NCBI RefSeq assembly: GCF_033568475.1
Contig: NC_133122.1
Location: forward strand, 18,979,206 to 19,043,205
Direction of reading: 5' to 3'
Length of the DNA stretch: 64,000 nucleotides
DNA from: Henckelia pumila
Taxonomy: Eukaryota; Streptophyta; Magnoliopsida; Lamiales; Gesneriaceae
In this document: positions 1 through 11,984 of the stretch, piece after piece
Layout of the letters: every line of letters begins with the position of its first letter
Position numbering within the stretch: the first letter of the stretch is position 1
Notes under the pieces: generated by a model
Database searches by the model: none
Told to the model about the DNA's origin: nothing
What the model saw: the letters and a program-made list of their open reading frames with translations, nothing else
Position numbers and translations under genes: made by a program

Positions 1-361
1 ACATTGGAGACCACTTCATCGAATTAGAAGAAGGAAAACAAAAAAGTGGGGAAAAAAAAAAGAAAGAAAATTAATTGCAGTAAGAGCAAACTTCAAAGAG
101 ATACACATTACCAAAAATCAAAATAGGTTAATCTAGCTCCTATCCAGTGTGTGTCGCACGTTGTTTGCTTAGTGCAGTTTTATTCATATCTAGCATAGTT
201 TGTAGGCTATAACATTAATTCGAGAGTTTATCCAATGCATACTGAAAGATAGCGGCTGCGAATTCCCAGATCACAAAAAACAAAGGTTAATCTGAGATCA
301 AATTTACAATTTTTCAACTATCATAACAAAATTTCTTCCCACATATTTATTTATATATAAT

Positions 362-405
<44 letters not shown>

Positions 406-1082
406 GAAGTTTACGTGTACATGACCAAGTTGAATTTTTTTATTAAAAAAAAACGATAAAAAAATTTTAGTTGTCATGTCAAAAAAAAAATTAGTTGTTT
501 TTTTTTATATAAAATTACGAGATGCTTGTGGGGAAATTATGAATAAGAAGTTAAATCAATGCACTAATTATTATCAAAATTAAAACAGAATATAATTTAC
601 AAGTTTCTTGAGTTGAAAAAAATAAAAATAAAAATTTGACCATAAAGTCCAATGAAAATTTCTAAACTAGGGATTAATTTCGACTTCACTCGTGCTACAT
701 CTACTCGTGACTTTGCTTTGTCGGAGTCATACAAAACTTTATTTAATTTTTCTCTTATACTAATCCAAAAAATTCAACAAAATTAATTAGAAAAAAAACC
801 ACTAATATGAAATACTAACAAAATGTTTAATCTTGATTCTTGAATTAAATAAACACACACCTGAGATTTTTCTACACACTAAAAACACTGTTAGAAATCA
901 AATTACATTAAACAACAATCCATAATCCTCTTTATCAAAATCAATTCTCTCAAAAGGAAAAAAAAAAATATCAAGAGGATTAATATAATAATTTAATATT
1001 GGCGAAAAATGGCCAAAATTAAATTCAACTACGGTGGTCTACACACATAAATCTCGTGATTTATCTTAAATGCGACTTTTTA
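1..1082. other. AT-rich intergenic DNA, 3' of the S40-like gene
   Basis: No supported gene. The stretch is AT-rich with many A and T homopolymers and one (AT)n microsatellite. It lies downstream of the minus-strand S40-like gene and must contain that gene's 3' untranslated region and polyadenylation site, which I cannot place. A short exon-like segment near 235-276 was considered and rejected. Confidence 0.6.
366..401. repeat. (AT)n microsatellite
   Basis: Uninterrupted AT dinucleotide run of about 36 bp in AT-rich intergenic DNA. Similar runs occur at 3608-3634, 17397-17424 and 45518-45572. Confidence 0.9.
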
Positions 1083-1553
1083 TTAATCTTCGAAACCAAT
1101 TTGTTTCCAAATTGCATTTCGGACCCTGCTCAAATCCCTCCCCTTCAGAGTCCTCCCAACTCCTTCATGCACCGAGAACGAAGCAACTCTGGTTCTAGCC
1201 AGATACTCGTGAGGGGGCAATCTGCAATTTCCATCTTCTTCTCCCTCTCCCTCTGCGTCTTCGGATTCTCCGGCGCGTTCCCTGTGCTCTCCGCGGAGGA
1301 TTTTCGACCAGTCCGGGATGTTGACCGGCAGAGACTTCGGGCCGGAGGCCCGATCATCGGCGTTGACGATCTTTCTTGCGGGCTTCCGGAGCTGGCGCGG
1401 GTTGGCGACCCCCACTTTCTTGGTTGTTTCGGGGACCTCGCTGGGGTGCCAGACCTCCGCTTCGTCGAATTCGAACTGATCATCGGGGAAGGAGAGTGGG
1501 TTCACAGCGGCGGAGCCACCGCGGAAGTAGCGGTTGGTTCTGGTGGGTTCCAT
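1083..1553 (-). CDS. S40-like senescence regulator (DUF584)
   Basis: Intronless 156-residue protein of the plant-specific S40/DUF584 family. Known members are small, often nuclear proteins linked to leaf senescence and stress or hormone responses; no enzymatic activity is established. The family blocks are in order: an N-terminal aromatic/acidic patch (FDEAEVW, residues 29-35), the central SLPVNIPDWSKIL block (74-86), an acidic linker (about 89-107) and the conserved C-terminal block from RLPPHEYLAR (111-120) through SFSVHEGVGRTLKGRDLSRV to the end, IWKQIGFED. Length fits the family. The chosen ATG is the first in frame, in CCCATGGAA context, about 105 bp below a TATA box. GC content is clearly higher than the surroundings. 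ORFs on the opposite strand here are shadows. This is the only confidently named cellular gene in the window. Confidence 0.93.
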   Translation of the reverse strand: MEPTRTNRYFRGGSAAVNPLSFPDDQFEFDEAEVWHPSEVPETTKKVGVANPRQLRKPARKIVNADDRASGPKSLPVNIPDWSKILRGEHRERAGESEDAEGEGEEDGNCRLPPHEYLARTRVASFSVHEGVGRTLKGRDLSRVRNAIWKQIGFED

Positions 1554-1658
1554 GGGAAATGCTGGTGGGGGAAAGGGAAAATAATGGTAGATTGGAATAA
1601 GTTGGCAAGATTTGTATTGTATTGTATTGTATTGTTTGGGGTGGAATGATACATGGGG

Positions 1659-1666
1659 TATATATA
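1659..1666 (-). promoter_or_regulatory. TATA box of the S40-like gene
   Basis: TATATATA followed by CCCC on the minus strand, 106 bp upstream of the S40-like ATG. This predicts a start site near 1630 and a 5' leader of roughly 75 nt. A short ATTGT tandem repeat lies at 1613-1635, in or beside the leader. Confidence 0.6.
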
Positions 1667-1667
1667 G

Positions 1668-4600
1668 TGTGAGTATTGGATAAGCTTTGGGTTTTATTTT
1701 TTACTCTTCATTCTGCTTAACTGCCATGTACACGTTATTGCGTACTTATACGATTTTACGGATCTATATTTGTGAAACAATTTAAATTTATTATATTTAA
1801 AATAATGCATAATATTTTTGGTATAAGAAATAATACATTTTTTATGGATAACTCAAATAAATGATATATCTCACAATATTGACCCGTAAAACCGTCACAC
1901 ATGAATATTTGTGTTCATTTTGTTTCATCGTCATTATGAGATAAAATATAAATTTGTAACAGTGTTTTGAATCGACTTTTAAAAACCTCAACACATACAT
2001 ATATCCTCTATGATTTTATTTGTTAATTGGATCGAGAGTGAGGAACTTTTTTCCATATCATCGGATATTTTTTTTATTAAGAGATGTTTATGTTACTGTA
2101 TCACATAAAAGAGTCGTCGATTTTACGCTCTATCTATGCTTTCAATAATCCCACGTACTATACTGATACCATCTATTTTATTATTCACGAACACGAAATG
2201 TGGAATAAGACAACCATAACAACAAACAGCACACACTCAGACATTAAAGAAGTATGAAAAGAAAACATAAACTCGTTGATTTCCATTTCTAGGATAAAAG
2301 CGTGCTTTATCCAATGAAACAAATTAATTTCATGTATCATTTATTAGGACAATCCAATAATTTGTAACAACAATAATTGTGTGTTTATCCAATGTGATAA
2401 TGATTCATGAATTTAGTCGCCTGGGAATTAAATATATACGAGTTTTAAATTCTCTTAAACGATATAAAATAATAGTAATCTGAATTAAATTATCAAGAAC
2501 AAAATTTCTACAATAATTACATTTAGCCTCTAAGGATCGATCCTCTTGATATACTTATCCATCCATTCCATATCATTAAATATGAGATCTTTACTTTGGA
2601 TCTTTTCATTTGACGAAATATTATGTAACAACCCACCCCAAACATAATATTTGATGGAAAAATACTATTCCCAAACATAAATTATATTAAACTTTCGTAT
2701 AAATGTACATATCACGCGTCAAGAACTCAGATACAAGCTGCTATTTAATTCACTCAATGAGCTAATTTATTTTTTACTAATATAGAAACTTTAAAAGTCA
2801 TCGTTTTACTGCTGAACTATTGCATGTGTGAACACGCAATGATGATTTAAAAGATGATTAGAAAAATTATGTACAAACTAAAAAATTAAATATCGTCAAA
2901 GATAAAATTAATTAAAGAGAACCCGCCTAACATTTATTGCACCGATAAATTTTCGTGGCCCATGTAAAATTATTAGCAAAAATTTTAAACTTAATTTCCT
3001 TACATGTTCGCTTGCTCTTGAAAAAATATATATTTTTTGGATCTTTATATTAGGGGCATGAATGACTTGTATGTAGAAATTTTTAAAACAATATAATTTT
3101 ATTAATTTATAATACATAATTAAAATATTATGCAAGTAATTATTACAAGTTACAACACACAAAATGGAATATTTTATAATATTGAAGCATATTGTTTTGA
3201 GTATTTAAGTGATGCGGTTGAATTGCTGAACCATTCCACGTTCACTTCCAGCTCAGAAAACGGTGGCTTCCAATTTTTATTTCATTTTTTTTTCTTTGTG
3301 AGCATAAATAAATATACTGAATATATTAAAAATATTGACCCAATCATGCATACCGTATTGATAAGTGGATAAAGTCATACCCTACACTTAGAAAAATGTG
3401 TTAAAATTATATTTATAACACCCGTGAATGTCTTACTTCTTTAGTGAATTAATGCTTTCATAGTTTATTTCGAGAATATTTAATAAATCCTTTCATCGAA
3501 ATTTTTGAATACGAATATGTTTAATTATAGCTAGATATAAGTTATAAGATAAACTTGTTTGATTGGTATTTTACTCGAGTTTTATAAAGCGCTATAATTA
3601 TTTTCATTATATATATATATATATATATATATATCGTCATCGAATATGTCATGATCGAAAATAAGATTTAAAAGGAAAAAAGTTAACTAAAAAGAAAAAT
3701 AAAAAATATCAGGTTTTTTAATGGAATCTTTTTTTTTTTTTTTTAAAAAAAAACTATGTGCGCAAAGACATCAGAAATGAAGTCCATGATTGCCCTGCCT
3801 ATTTTTTTTTAAAAATTTAATCTAAATTAGAGGAAGTGGTTTTAAAGAAAAATTGGATCGACTTATTCATCGCAACCATTAATATGGTTGGTTGGTTGAA
3901 TATAAGGCTTGAGATTATCCATGCACGTGACGTGGACCAATTACATGCAGTTTCTTCTCGAATTACGTTACTTTTATGTTTAAACATTGTTTGCAACCCC
4001 TAAAAATAAATAATTATGGAGATTTTTTTTACAATTAATATCATAAGATATATCGATTTGATTTATATTTATTATAAAATGATATTTTGAATATAAAAAA
4101 TAATATTATTATATCAATTCAAAATATATATCTAACATAAAATAAAAATAATATTTTTTTACTCAAATCAATGTATGTTACATAATATTTTCTCCACAAC
4201 ACGATCATTATATTAAAGATGAATAATTTGAATATAAAAAATGATATTTTTTTATCATTCATGCCGGGTCATAAATTTATTCATAAAATTTGATTCGTGA
4301 GAGTTTTGGTAAAATATATATGTATATGTATCATAAAATTGAATCATTTTAGTTTAATTTTCATTAATATAAGCATATAAATGAAATCGACACTTTTTTT
4401 TAGTTGAAACTTCGTCCGAAATGTGATAAGATATCAAAAGAAGTCATCTAATATATATTTCATAGTCGGGTCTTACGTGTGTATAACAACGGGGGACACG
4501 TCGCATGCAAAGAATTTCAATGGCTTTGTACGAATTTAACGTAGTATTTGTCGCCTCTTTCAAGCCCACCAAGTGTCCAATTATCCAACCTACGCACTTT

Positions 4601-5771
4601 TGCCCACACGTTTTTTTAATTATTATTATTATTATGATCCTCGATGTAAAAAGAATCATGAATATATACTTGCTTTGTCATATCACGCTACGGTTCACAT
4701 ATATGCATGTCAATGTTGGAATACAAAATATTTTTATAGAATAAGTAAAAAATGAAGTCAAAAAAATAATATAAGGTACCAATTAAGTATTCGTTTTTTT
4801 CTATTTTGAAAAAGACTTACATTATTTCGCTCTTGTGGATGAAACGAAAGGAGAATTCCATTTTTGCACACATTTGCTATAATACAATGAGCACATTAGT
4901 TTGCGTGGAAGTCCACTTTCAAAAGATTCTGTTTTTCTAAAAAAGTAAAGAAAGTGTATTAGATATTTGGGTTTAAAAAGTCAAAAAAATATGCCTTTCT
5001 GATTTTTATTTATTTAAGTTTCTCTTTATATATAATTTTCACCCGTTCAATCACAATGTCGTATTAAATTAACGATGAAAGGTAAAATGCATTAATTGGA
5101 TATTTTATATAGATAATTCTAACCAACAATTGGCATGCGTTTTGTGTTACATTGCACATCAACATATATATTTGCACGATTAGATTAGATTAGGTAAGAA
5201 GAAAGTGCGTGCAATTAAGTTTTTCAAAGACAGATAATTGCCCTTCTTTTTTCTCACATATTATGATATTATGAAAAATGAAATCAATTATTAATAAACC
5301 CCAAAAATGCATTTCATCAACTCATGAAATTTTGTTTTCTAATTTATACTAGGTTGGCTTATGGACTCCAAAAGATCATTCATCGTTATCAAAATAGTGG
5401 CAGTCTAGTAATAATAATAATAATTGTTGGGTTACAAATTGGATTACATGTATACAGAGGGTTACAAATTAAATTATACATTGCATTTCAAATTACATAA
5501 TTATCTTATATGTATTTTTGAAAGATTATTTTTTTTCAAAAAAAATTCAAAGATAATTTTATAATTTCAAATCGAATGTGTAACCCAATGTACAATACCA
5601 CGTCTACATGTATCATTTTCCATAATTGTTCCCTTACTTCCGCTCGTAAAAGTCTAAAACATAAGTGATATTTTGAGTGTGCATTGAATATAAGTCGTGT
5701 GCATTTACCATTTCGCTTTATATGTACAGATTCCATGTACCAAATAGTACACTCCAATTAACATATGATCA

Positions 5772-5775
<4 letters not shown>
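1668..5775. other. AT-rich intergenic DNA without recognisable genes
   Basis: Only short, low-complexity ORFs that resemble no protein I know. The first few hundred bases should hold the upstream control region of the S40-like gene. An (AT)n run occurs at 3608-3634. A G-box-like ACACGTC sits near 4497 with no gene to attach it to. I see no RNA gene and no intact transposon. Confidence 0.55.
3608..3634. repeat. (AT)n microsatellite
   Basis: AT dinucleotide run of about 27 bp. Confidence 0.85.

Positions 5776-5818
<43 letters not shown>
5776..5818. repeat. (AT)n microsatellite at the left edge of a MITE
   Basis: AT dinucleotide run of about 43 bp that abuts the left terminal inverted repeat of the MITE at 5820. 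The right end of the MITE is also followed by TATATA, so the element appears to have inserted into an AT repeat. Confidence 0.85.
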
Positions 5819-5819
<1 letters not shown>

Positions 5820-5821
<2 letters not shown>

Positions 5822-5992
5822 TTTTGCTATGCTGCCCGCCTCCATGTCCATCTATGAGGTGGCAATCATCCAATGGATGAGATAAATCATATACAAATGA
5901 TTCATCTAATGGATGAGTGCCACATCATAGGTGGGTATGGAGGTGGGGTGGGTATGGAGGTGGGCACGAAAGATAGGCAGCATAGCAAAACT
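5820..5992. mobile_element. MITE with 17-bp perfect terminal inverted repeats
   Basis: The ends are AGTTTTGCTATGCTGCC (5820-5836) and its exact reverse complement (5976-5992). The interior is itself largely self-complementary (CCTCCATGTCCATCTATGAG against CATAGGTGGGTATGGAGG), so the whole 173 bp can fold back. It has no coding capacity. Flanks are TATA-rich, so a TSD cannot be separated from the AT repeat. A second copy of the right end (GGGCAGCATAGCAAAACT) follows at 6012-6029. Superfamily is unassigned. Confidence 0.8.
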
Positions 5993-7351
5993 ATATATAT
6001 ATATATATTTTGGGCAGCATAGCAAAACTATATATATATATAACACCCTTTAGGTTATATAATCTTTTTAAATCGGGTTGTTGCGATATGTTAATTTATG
6101 TTTATACTAGTTAAAATATGTCTCATTTTGCGTTGCATACGTTTGCTCCTTTGGTTAATAAAAATAGAATATATGTGCTTGGAGTCTCGAGGAAAGGTCT
6201 CAATTATTGAGAGATCATACTTTACAAGATTAAATAATCCGTGGAGCGTGAGGGAATCACAATCGATCACATGCACTTCCTTTATTAAAATTAAAATTAA
6301 TATAATTAATTAAGAAGAATCTAGTATAATTCATACATATAATCTTACAAATTTAAATAAATATTTTCATCTTGAATTTATATTTTTTAACCTAAAATTA
6401 AATACAATTATTATGTATATAGAAACACAATTTCCAACTAGAATTGATTCTAATGGAAAACGTGAATTCTTGTAATTTTAAATAAAAATGTCACATATAC
6501 AATAAAAGTTACATGTCACATTTGAAATTACAAATCGATTCACTTTTAAGATTGTTTTTCAATTAAATTGTATTTGCGATAGTTTTATTATTTTAAAAAG
6601 TACGTAATATAATATATTGTGTAACTATATATGTGTGTAACTTTAATTAATTATATGTATAAAGTAACTCTTTAAAGAAACGACGAAAATTGCAGAAAAT
6701 GAAATATTATAAGGTTCCTTAATTAAGTATGCATTACTATATATAAATAATAAATAAAAACTATAAAAGGAGGAGATTTCTTGCACGACTAAGAGACTAA
6801 CAGCCACAATATAGTAATGGCCTTAATACAGCATCTTATAATTGAAGCCATTTTTCTGCATAAAATAAACGTTTTCTTGCAGTTTTAACTAGAGTCGTGT
6901 CAACTGGAAACAACTTTAAACTCGTGAATATTGTATTTTAGTACACAAACATAATTTTGGGATAATCGCTTAATTATCTAAAGGCGTATTCATCCAGTTC
7001 TCCATATTCACATTTATGATCAACAAAAGTGTTTGTTTCCACTCAATTTGCGTAGTTGGATACTTTGATCGTATAGCTAAAAGTGAAGCTGTACTGGAGT
7101 AAGAAGGAAATAAGATATATTTTGATAATGAACCAAAAATTTAAACTAGTTCCCATTCAAAATACTACGGTTATGCGATTTTGGAAATGACAATAATAGC
7201 TTGGACATGATGATGTATATCGATTTAAAATTAAGGCCGATCGAGTTAGAGTCGAGATGGTATATATTGCCCATATGTGATGCTTATTGAATATGACAAT
7301 CATATCCTGAAATATAACGGTCCGCTGCTCACAGTAAACTACATGCATATA
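5993..7351. other. AT-rich intergenic DNA up to Copia-1
   Basis: Contains the extra MITE end at 6012-6029 and otherwise only short low-complexity ORFs. No gene or RNA recognised. The last five bases (7347-7351, ATATA) are the left target-site duplication of Copia-1. Confidence 0.55.
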
Positions 7352-7837
7352 TGTTAGTTTAATTCACGATCTCCAATCTCTTGATCTCCAGAAACTCACT
7401 TACGTACAAGCACCTCTCAGTGAACAAAAATAAGAACACACAAGAAGACTCAATCAATTACGTGGTTCAACTCTTGTGAAGAGTCCACATCTACGGGAGG
7501 AATGATAATCACTTTATTGATCAAGACAAGTATACAATTACAAAGCTTCTTTGATCCAAGATCAATCACAGAACAACTCTAAGAAAAATCTTAGCTACTA
7601 TGACTCTTCTCTTGAATCTCTGTTTCGTTTTCTCTTGTAACTGTTATCCAATTCTTTAGAATGAATGTCTGTTGGAGTATTTATCCAGATTAACACCAGC
7701 TGCCTTTTAAGCTTCAAACTCCAATAACCAACTCTAACTGTCAAACCGTTAGAAGGATTTCGGTTATCTCTGATTTGTGGCTTCCAGCTAAGACTTCTAG
7801 ATCCACTCTTATCCAACTTTGATAGACACCTCTAACA
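7352..7837 (-). repeat. Copia-1 3' LTR
   Basis: 486 bp, TG...CA ends. On the coding strand it is preceded by a purine tract, AAGGTGGAGATT (7838-7849 on the plus strand), the likely polypurine primer. It carries 4 extra bases (CGTA near 7402) relative to the other LTR. Confidence 0.95.
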
Positions 7838-7886
7838 AATCTCCACCTTGTCTTCATAAGTTGATTACCCTCCTCCACTTATAGAC

Positions 7887-8048
7887 CTACGTTATTTCAC
7901 CTATGTTAACCAAGTATTGGCAGTGTCTAAACTTAGCTTGAGGCAATGACTTGGTTAGCATATCAGCAGGATTCTCACTTGTATGTATCTTCTCAACAAT
8001 GATCTGTTCCTTACTCAGAATATCTCTTACATAGTGAAGCTTGATGTC
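7887..8048 (-). pseudogene. Copia-1 RNase H, C-terminal tail severed by the hAT insertion
   Basis: Minus-strand reading frame from the insertion point to a TAG at 7887-7889. It contains the usual copia C-terminal signature ENPADMLTKSLP. It continues the RNase H coding that stops at 11759 on the other side of the hAT element; the duplicated TTGATGTC overlaps codons of the KHIDI motif. Known role of the intact domain: removal of RNA from the RNA-DNA hybrid during reverse transcription. Confidence 0.85.
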
Positions 8049-8206
8049 CAAGGGCGTATCCAGGAATTTTTTTTTCGGGAGGGCTTAACTATAAATTATA
8101 AAACACCAAAAATGTAGAAAATCTAAAACTTTCATTTCAAAATAATATAATCAAAACAAGCATAAAAAAGTAATATTCGCAAGTTATGGCAACAAAATTA
8201 TACATA

Positions 8207-10639
8207 CTATTTCAATTGCAATCTGCTATTTTTCAAAAGATCAAACCTATCAATTACATATTTCAAATCAATATCACGAGCAAACTCTCTCTCAATATAC
8301 AAAATCATAGCATTGTTAAGATATTCTTGCTCCATTTTGTTGCGAAGTTGGGTCTTGAGAAGTTTCATTCCTGAAAATGCACTCTCTGTTGTTGCAGTAG
8401 AAACCGGAAGAGTTAAGACTAAACGGATCAAACTATCAATCATGAAGTAAATCTTTGACTTCTTTGTTTCGGTTAGCAATCGACATAATTCGGGAAGAGA
8501 ATAAATATTTTTAAATCGCGGATCCTCAAAAACATCAAGCTTGTAATGATTCAACTGACTTCTCAGATGTTCCATGTCGTCTCCAGAAAAATCACAAGGA
8601 TAAAACTTCTTAGCCAAAGAACAAATAGCACTATCAGAGAATGATTGGAATCCATCACTAGGATTCAAGGCATCACACAAAGTGAGTAGCTCCATTGATT
8701 TCTCAGTAAATCTGTTGTTCAACTCCATCAACTGTTTGTCAACCACAACATTGAATACATGAAAATGATAATACTCCTCCAATGTGAAATGATTTTTCTG
8801 CTGACAAGAACGTTTAGTACCTTGGAGGTATGGATCAGAGAAATTAGGTACTTCAATATCATGAACACCACAAAAATCATTTACACTCCATATAAAATCC
8901 ACCCATTCATCATTTCGCATCTTTTGGAAGAGTAATTTTGTAGTTGTGACTAGTTTCATTGCATTCAAAATATCTTGATCTTTTCGTTGCAATGCTTGAC
9001 ATAAGATATCTGATACTTCCAAAATTCTGTGGATCAACAGTAACATGAAAACAAATTCAAATGTCATCATTCCAATATATAAACCTTTAGACTCTGCACG
9101 CATACTAGAGTTTGATCCCTTTTCCATAAGATCTTCAAGAAGAGTACAAATGGAATGAAACAATTCAATAACTCTACCAACAGAGGTGTAATGTGAACTC
9201 CAACGAGTAGATCCAGGACGTTGTAAAGCACAAGCTTGATTAAATCCACTACCAGTCCCAAGTTCTCCTAATAATATCAAATCAACTATTTCATCTTCCC
9301 TAATTGATTGTAACTGACAGTGCCGCTTCGAAGAACCAGTCAGAAAATTGACAATGGAAGTTAATTTAGAAAAAAATAACCATACATCTGATACCTCTTT
9401 AGCTGCTGCAACTAAGGAAAGTTGAAGTCGATGAGCAAAACAATGAACATAATAGGCATATGGACATTCTCTGAGAAACAAAGCTTGTAGCCCATTCCAT
9501 TCTCCCCTCATGTTACTAGCACCATCGTACCCTTGACCTCGCATGTTTTCCACCAAAAACTTATGGTGTGATAGTAGGTTGCAAATTTGTGTTTTCAAAG
9601 TCATGGAATTTGTGTCATCAACAACAACAACTTCCATAAAGCACTCTCTAACAACCCCATCACCATCTGCATATCGTAAAACAAGAGCCATTTGTGTTTT
9701 ATGGGATTCATCAGTTGCCTCATCAACAAGAATACAAAACTTAGCATCCCCGATTTCATCACGAATTTTACTTCGTACAAGATCCGAAATAATTTTTAGT
9801 ATCTCTTGTTGAATTGATGGTGCTATATACTTGGAATTTTTAGCCGCTTTAGACAAAACAATATCACCAATTTCTTTGCATAACTCTGCTTGAAAATTGA
9901 CCAATTCTAGAAAATTACCTCGGTTGTGAGAACTGGATGACTCATCGTGTCCTCTAAATGCACAACCTTGCAATGCTAGCCACCGCACAGCTCTTATGAA
10001 AGTCTTTAAAAGCAATCGATTTTGCTTTTCCATTTTTTCTGACTCTTTAATTATTTTTCTATCAATATGCTGAGAAACTTTTTTCAAACCCTCCCATTTT
10101 TGCATAGAATCACTATGATGTGAAGTAATTTCTCCTTCATGCCTTTTCAATGGACAATTTTTGCAATTCACTCTCCTCCAATTCTTGAATCCTTCAACAG
10201 TAAATTTCTTTTGTTGTGAAGAAGGGGTGTCAAATAAATAGCATGGGAAACAAAATGCACTTTCCTCTGCTTCAGAAAACTCGAGCCACGGAAACTTTAT
10301 AAATCAAGAAGACTGAAAACTGCGTCTTTGTTGCTTAAAATCAACAAGAGGATAGTTATAAATAGGTTGATACGGTCCCATACCAACATATTCTCTCCGA
10401 ATCTCATCTTGTTTATCACATGGATACTGCCAAATCACAATTCATTTTCCAGGATCTCGCTCGTAATACGGATGATTGCTTTCTATTGTATCTACCACTT
10501 CATGATCAAGTTTCGTTCTTTTTGTTTCCAATGTAGACTTTGGACTTGAAGGAGAAGGATCATTTGGAACACTTTGATTATTTGTTGATTGAGCATTGTA
10601 TTTTCGAGAAAAATAATCGTTGATCTTCCTTTTTGACAT
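8207..10639 (-). pseudogene. hAT transposase, TTF-type zinc finger / DUF4371, two in-frame stops
   Basis: Starts at the ATG of MSKRKINDYF (10639) and reads to 8207 in a single frame, about 810 codons. In order: a low-complexity N-terminus, a TTF-type zinc-finger region (AFCFPCYLF; roughly 10170-10440), DUF4371 and the RNase H-like catalytic region (FCILVDEATDES; GQGYDGASNMRGE), and the C-terminal hAT dimerisation block (LPVSTATTESAFSGMKLLKT). This matches plant zinc finger MYM-type protein 1-like proteins, which are hAT transposases or derivatives. Two TGA codons interrupt the frame, at 10442-10444 and 10304-10306, both consistent with C-to-T change (CGA or TGG to TGA). No frameshift was seen, so decay is slight. 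Whether any truncated product from 10303 downward is made is unknown. Confidence 0.88.
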
Positions 10640-11758
10640 ATCACTTTTACCTTTCCTATCATTACAAACATAAAAAATAGCATTCAACAAAAGAAATTAA
10701 AGAAAGAATTGAGAATATCTACAACAGTTAGCATATCATGTTTTTTTCTATTCACGAAAATTGAAATCAAAATAAAGAATTTAAATAAAAATTATTTATT
10801 GCCTAATTGAGAATAACTTAACATTAAGAATCTTATTAAACTAAATATTTTAGAATATCCTGACTCACGAAACAACTATGGCACAAACTATAACATTGAC
10901 AAAAATTAAAGCACAAATGAAAGGTTACCAAATTATCCAAAAATTAAAGTACAAATAAATTATAAAAACACAAAACTAATTAAAATAATTAGAGAAATTA
11001 GTAGGCAAATTTTAGAATACCCAAACTCTAGCTAATGGAATATACGAGCTACCCAATTGAGACCCAGATTTTCATACTTCAAATATTTTGAATTTTGCAA
11101 CTGAGAGTGTGTCATTTCAGAAATGTCGAAGACCCAAAATCGAATGCCATATTCAATTCTCAATTATGATCCAAATTCCTACAACAAATTTTATAATCCT
11201 CTTGATTATTATTTTCCTCAAAACAAATCTGAAACCTCATAAAATAAATTTTTGAAGTTAACAAACAATTAATCTAAAGCAATAAATAATTATCCAACAT
11301 CTATGATTCATGATTGTGGAATGGAACCACCATCAATTAGTCGTATATCATATTTACCACCTCTCAATTCTCAAAAGAGTCGAAAGACTCAAATTCTGAA
11401 ATTACTTCCCATCTCCATTGATTTTCGTGTCGTTCCCATCACCACACAAATCTCATTGCCTCAAGAACCAAGGTACCAGAAAGAATTAGAGAAATTAGTA
11501 AAGAAATTGCAAGAAATTAAATCCGTACCTGAGACTAGGGGGATTTGGTGAAGATTAGAAATAAAAACATGAACGATGTATAACAATGCCGATGGGAGGC
11601 TAAGAGCACTGTTGTAGGTTTTTATGAATACGTCAAATTGATTTTTTTTTCATCAACAAAAATATGTTGGGCTTAAGTATTAATTGGGCCAAAATATAAG
11701 TATATTAAAATTTTATAATTGGGGAGCCCAGTCAAGCCCCTGCTATGATACGCCCCTG
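10640..11758 (-). other. hAT 5' non-coding region
   Basis: AT-rich segment between the transposase start and the right terminal repeat. It would hold the promoter and leader of the transposase. No additional conserved ORF recognised. Confidence 0.6.
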
Positions 11759-11952
11759 TTGATGTCAATGTGCTTACTCCTCTCATGATAAGCTTGATGT
11801 TTGGTGAGGTGAATGACAGTTTGATTATCACAGTGTACCTTTAGTTGTTTCTGATCAATTCCAAGCTCTGCCATAATTCCCTTAAGCCAGGTAGCCTCTT
11901 TTATAGCTTCGGTTAAGGCAATATACTCAGCCTCGGTGGTAGATAAAGCCAC
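11759..11952 (-). pseudogene. Copia-1 RNase H, central part
   Basis: Contains [20 protein letters not shown] and the CDNQTVIHL motif of copia RNase H, ending at KHIDI where the hAT inserted. It is out of frame with the reverse-transcriptase frame upstream (stop at 11985), so a small deletion or insertion lies between 11952 and 12000. Confidence 0.88.
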
Positions 11953-11984
11953 AACTGACTGAAGTGTTGCCTTCCAGCTAACTG

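Larger units (their letters stand above)
8049..11758 (-). mobile_element. hAT DNA transposon (ZMYM1/DUF4371 type) nested in Copia-1
   Basis: 3710-bp element with 12-bp terminal inverted repeats, CAAGGGCGTATC on the left and CAGGGGCGTATC on the right strand (one mismatch). A perfect 8-bp target duplication TTGATGTC lies at 8041-8048 and 11759-11766, the diagnostic hAT size. It carries one long transposase reading frame on the minus strand. Removing the element and one duplication rejoins the Copia-1 RNase H reading frame, confirming the boundaries. It is younger than the Copia-1 insertion. Confidence 0.95.

Noticed and set aside
235..276. Minus-strand segment after a good CAG acceptor reading AIFQYALDKLSN and a stop, like a terminal exon
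   Set aside because: The upstream exons would have to lie between here and the S40-like gene on the same strand, where nothing coding is visible. One short frame is not enough.
1056..1649. Plus-strand ORF of 197 codons over the S40-like gene
   Set aside because: It is antisense to a protein with clear family blocks, and its own sequence resembles nothing. A composition shadow.
5677..5880. Plus-strand ORF crossing the (AT)n run and the MITE
   Set aside because: Mostly YIYIYI from the microsatellite; no independent support.
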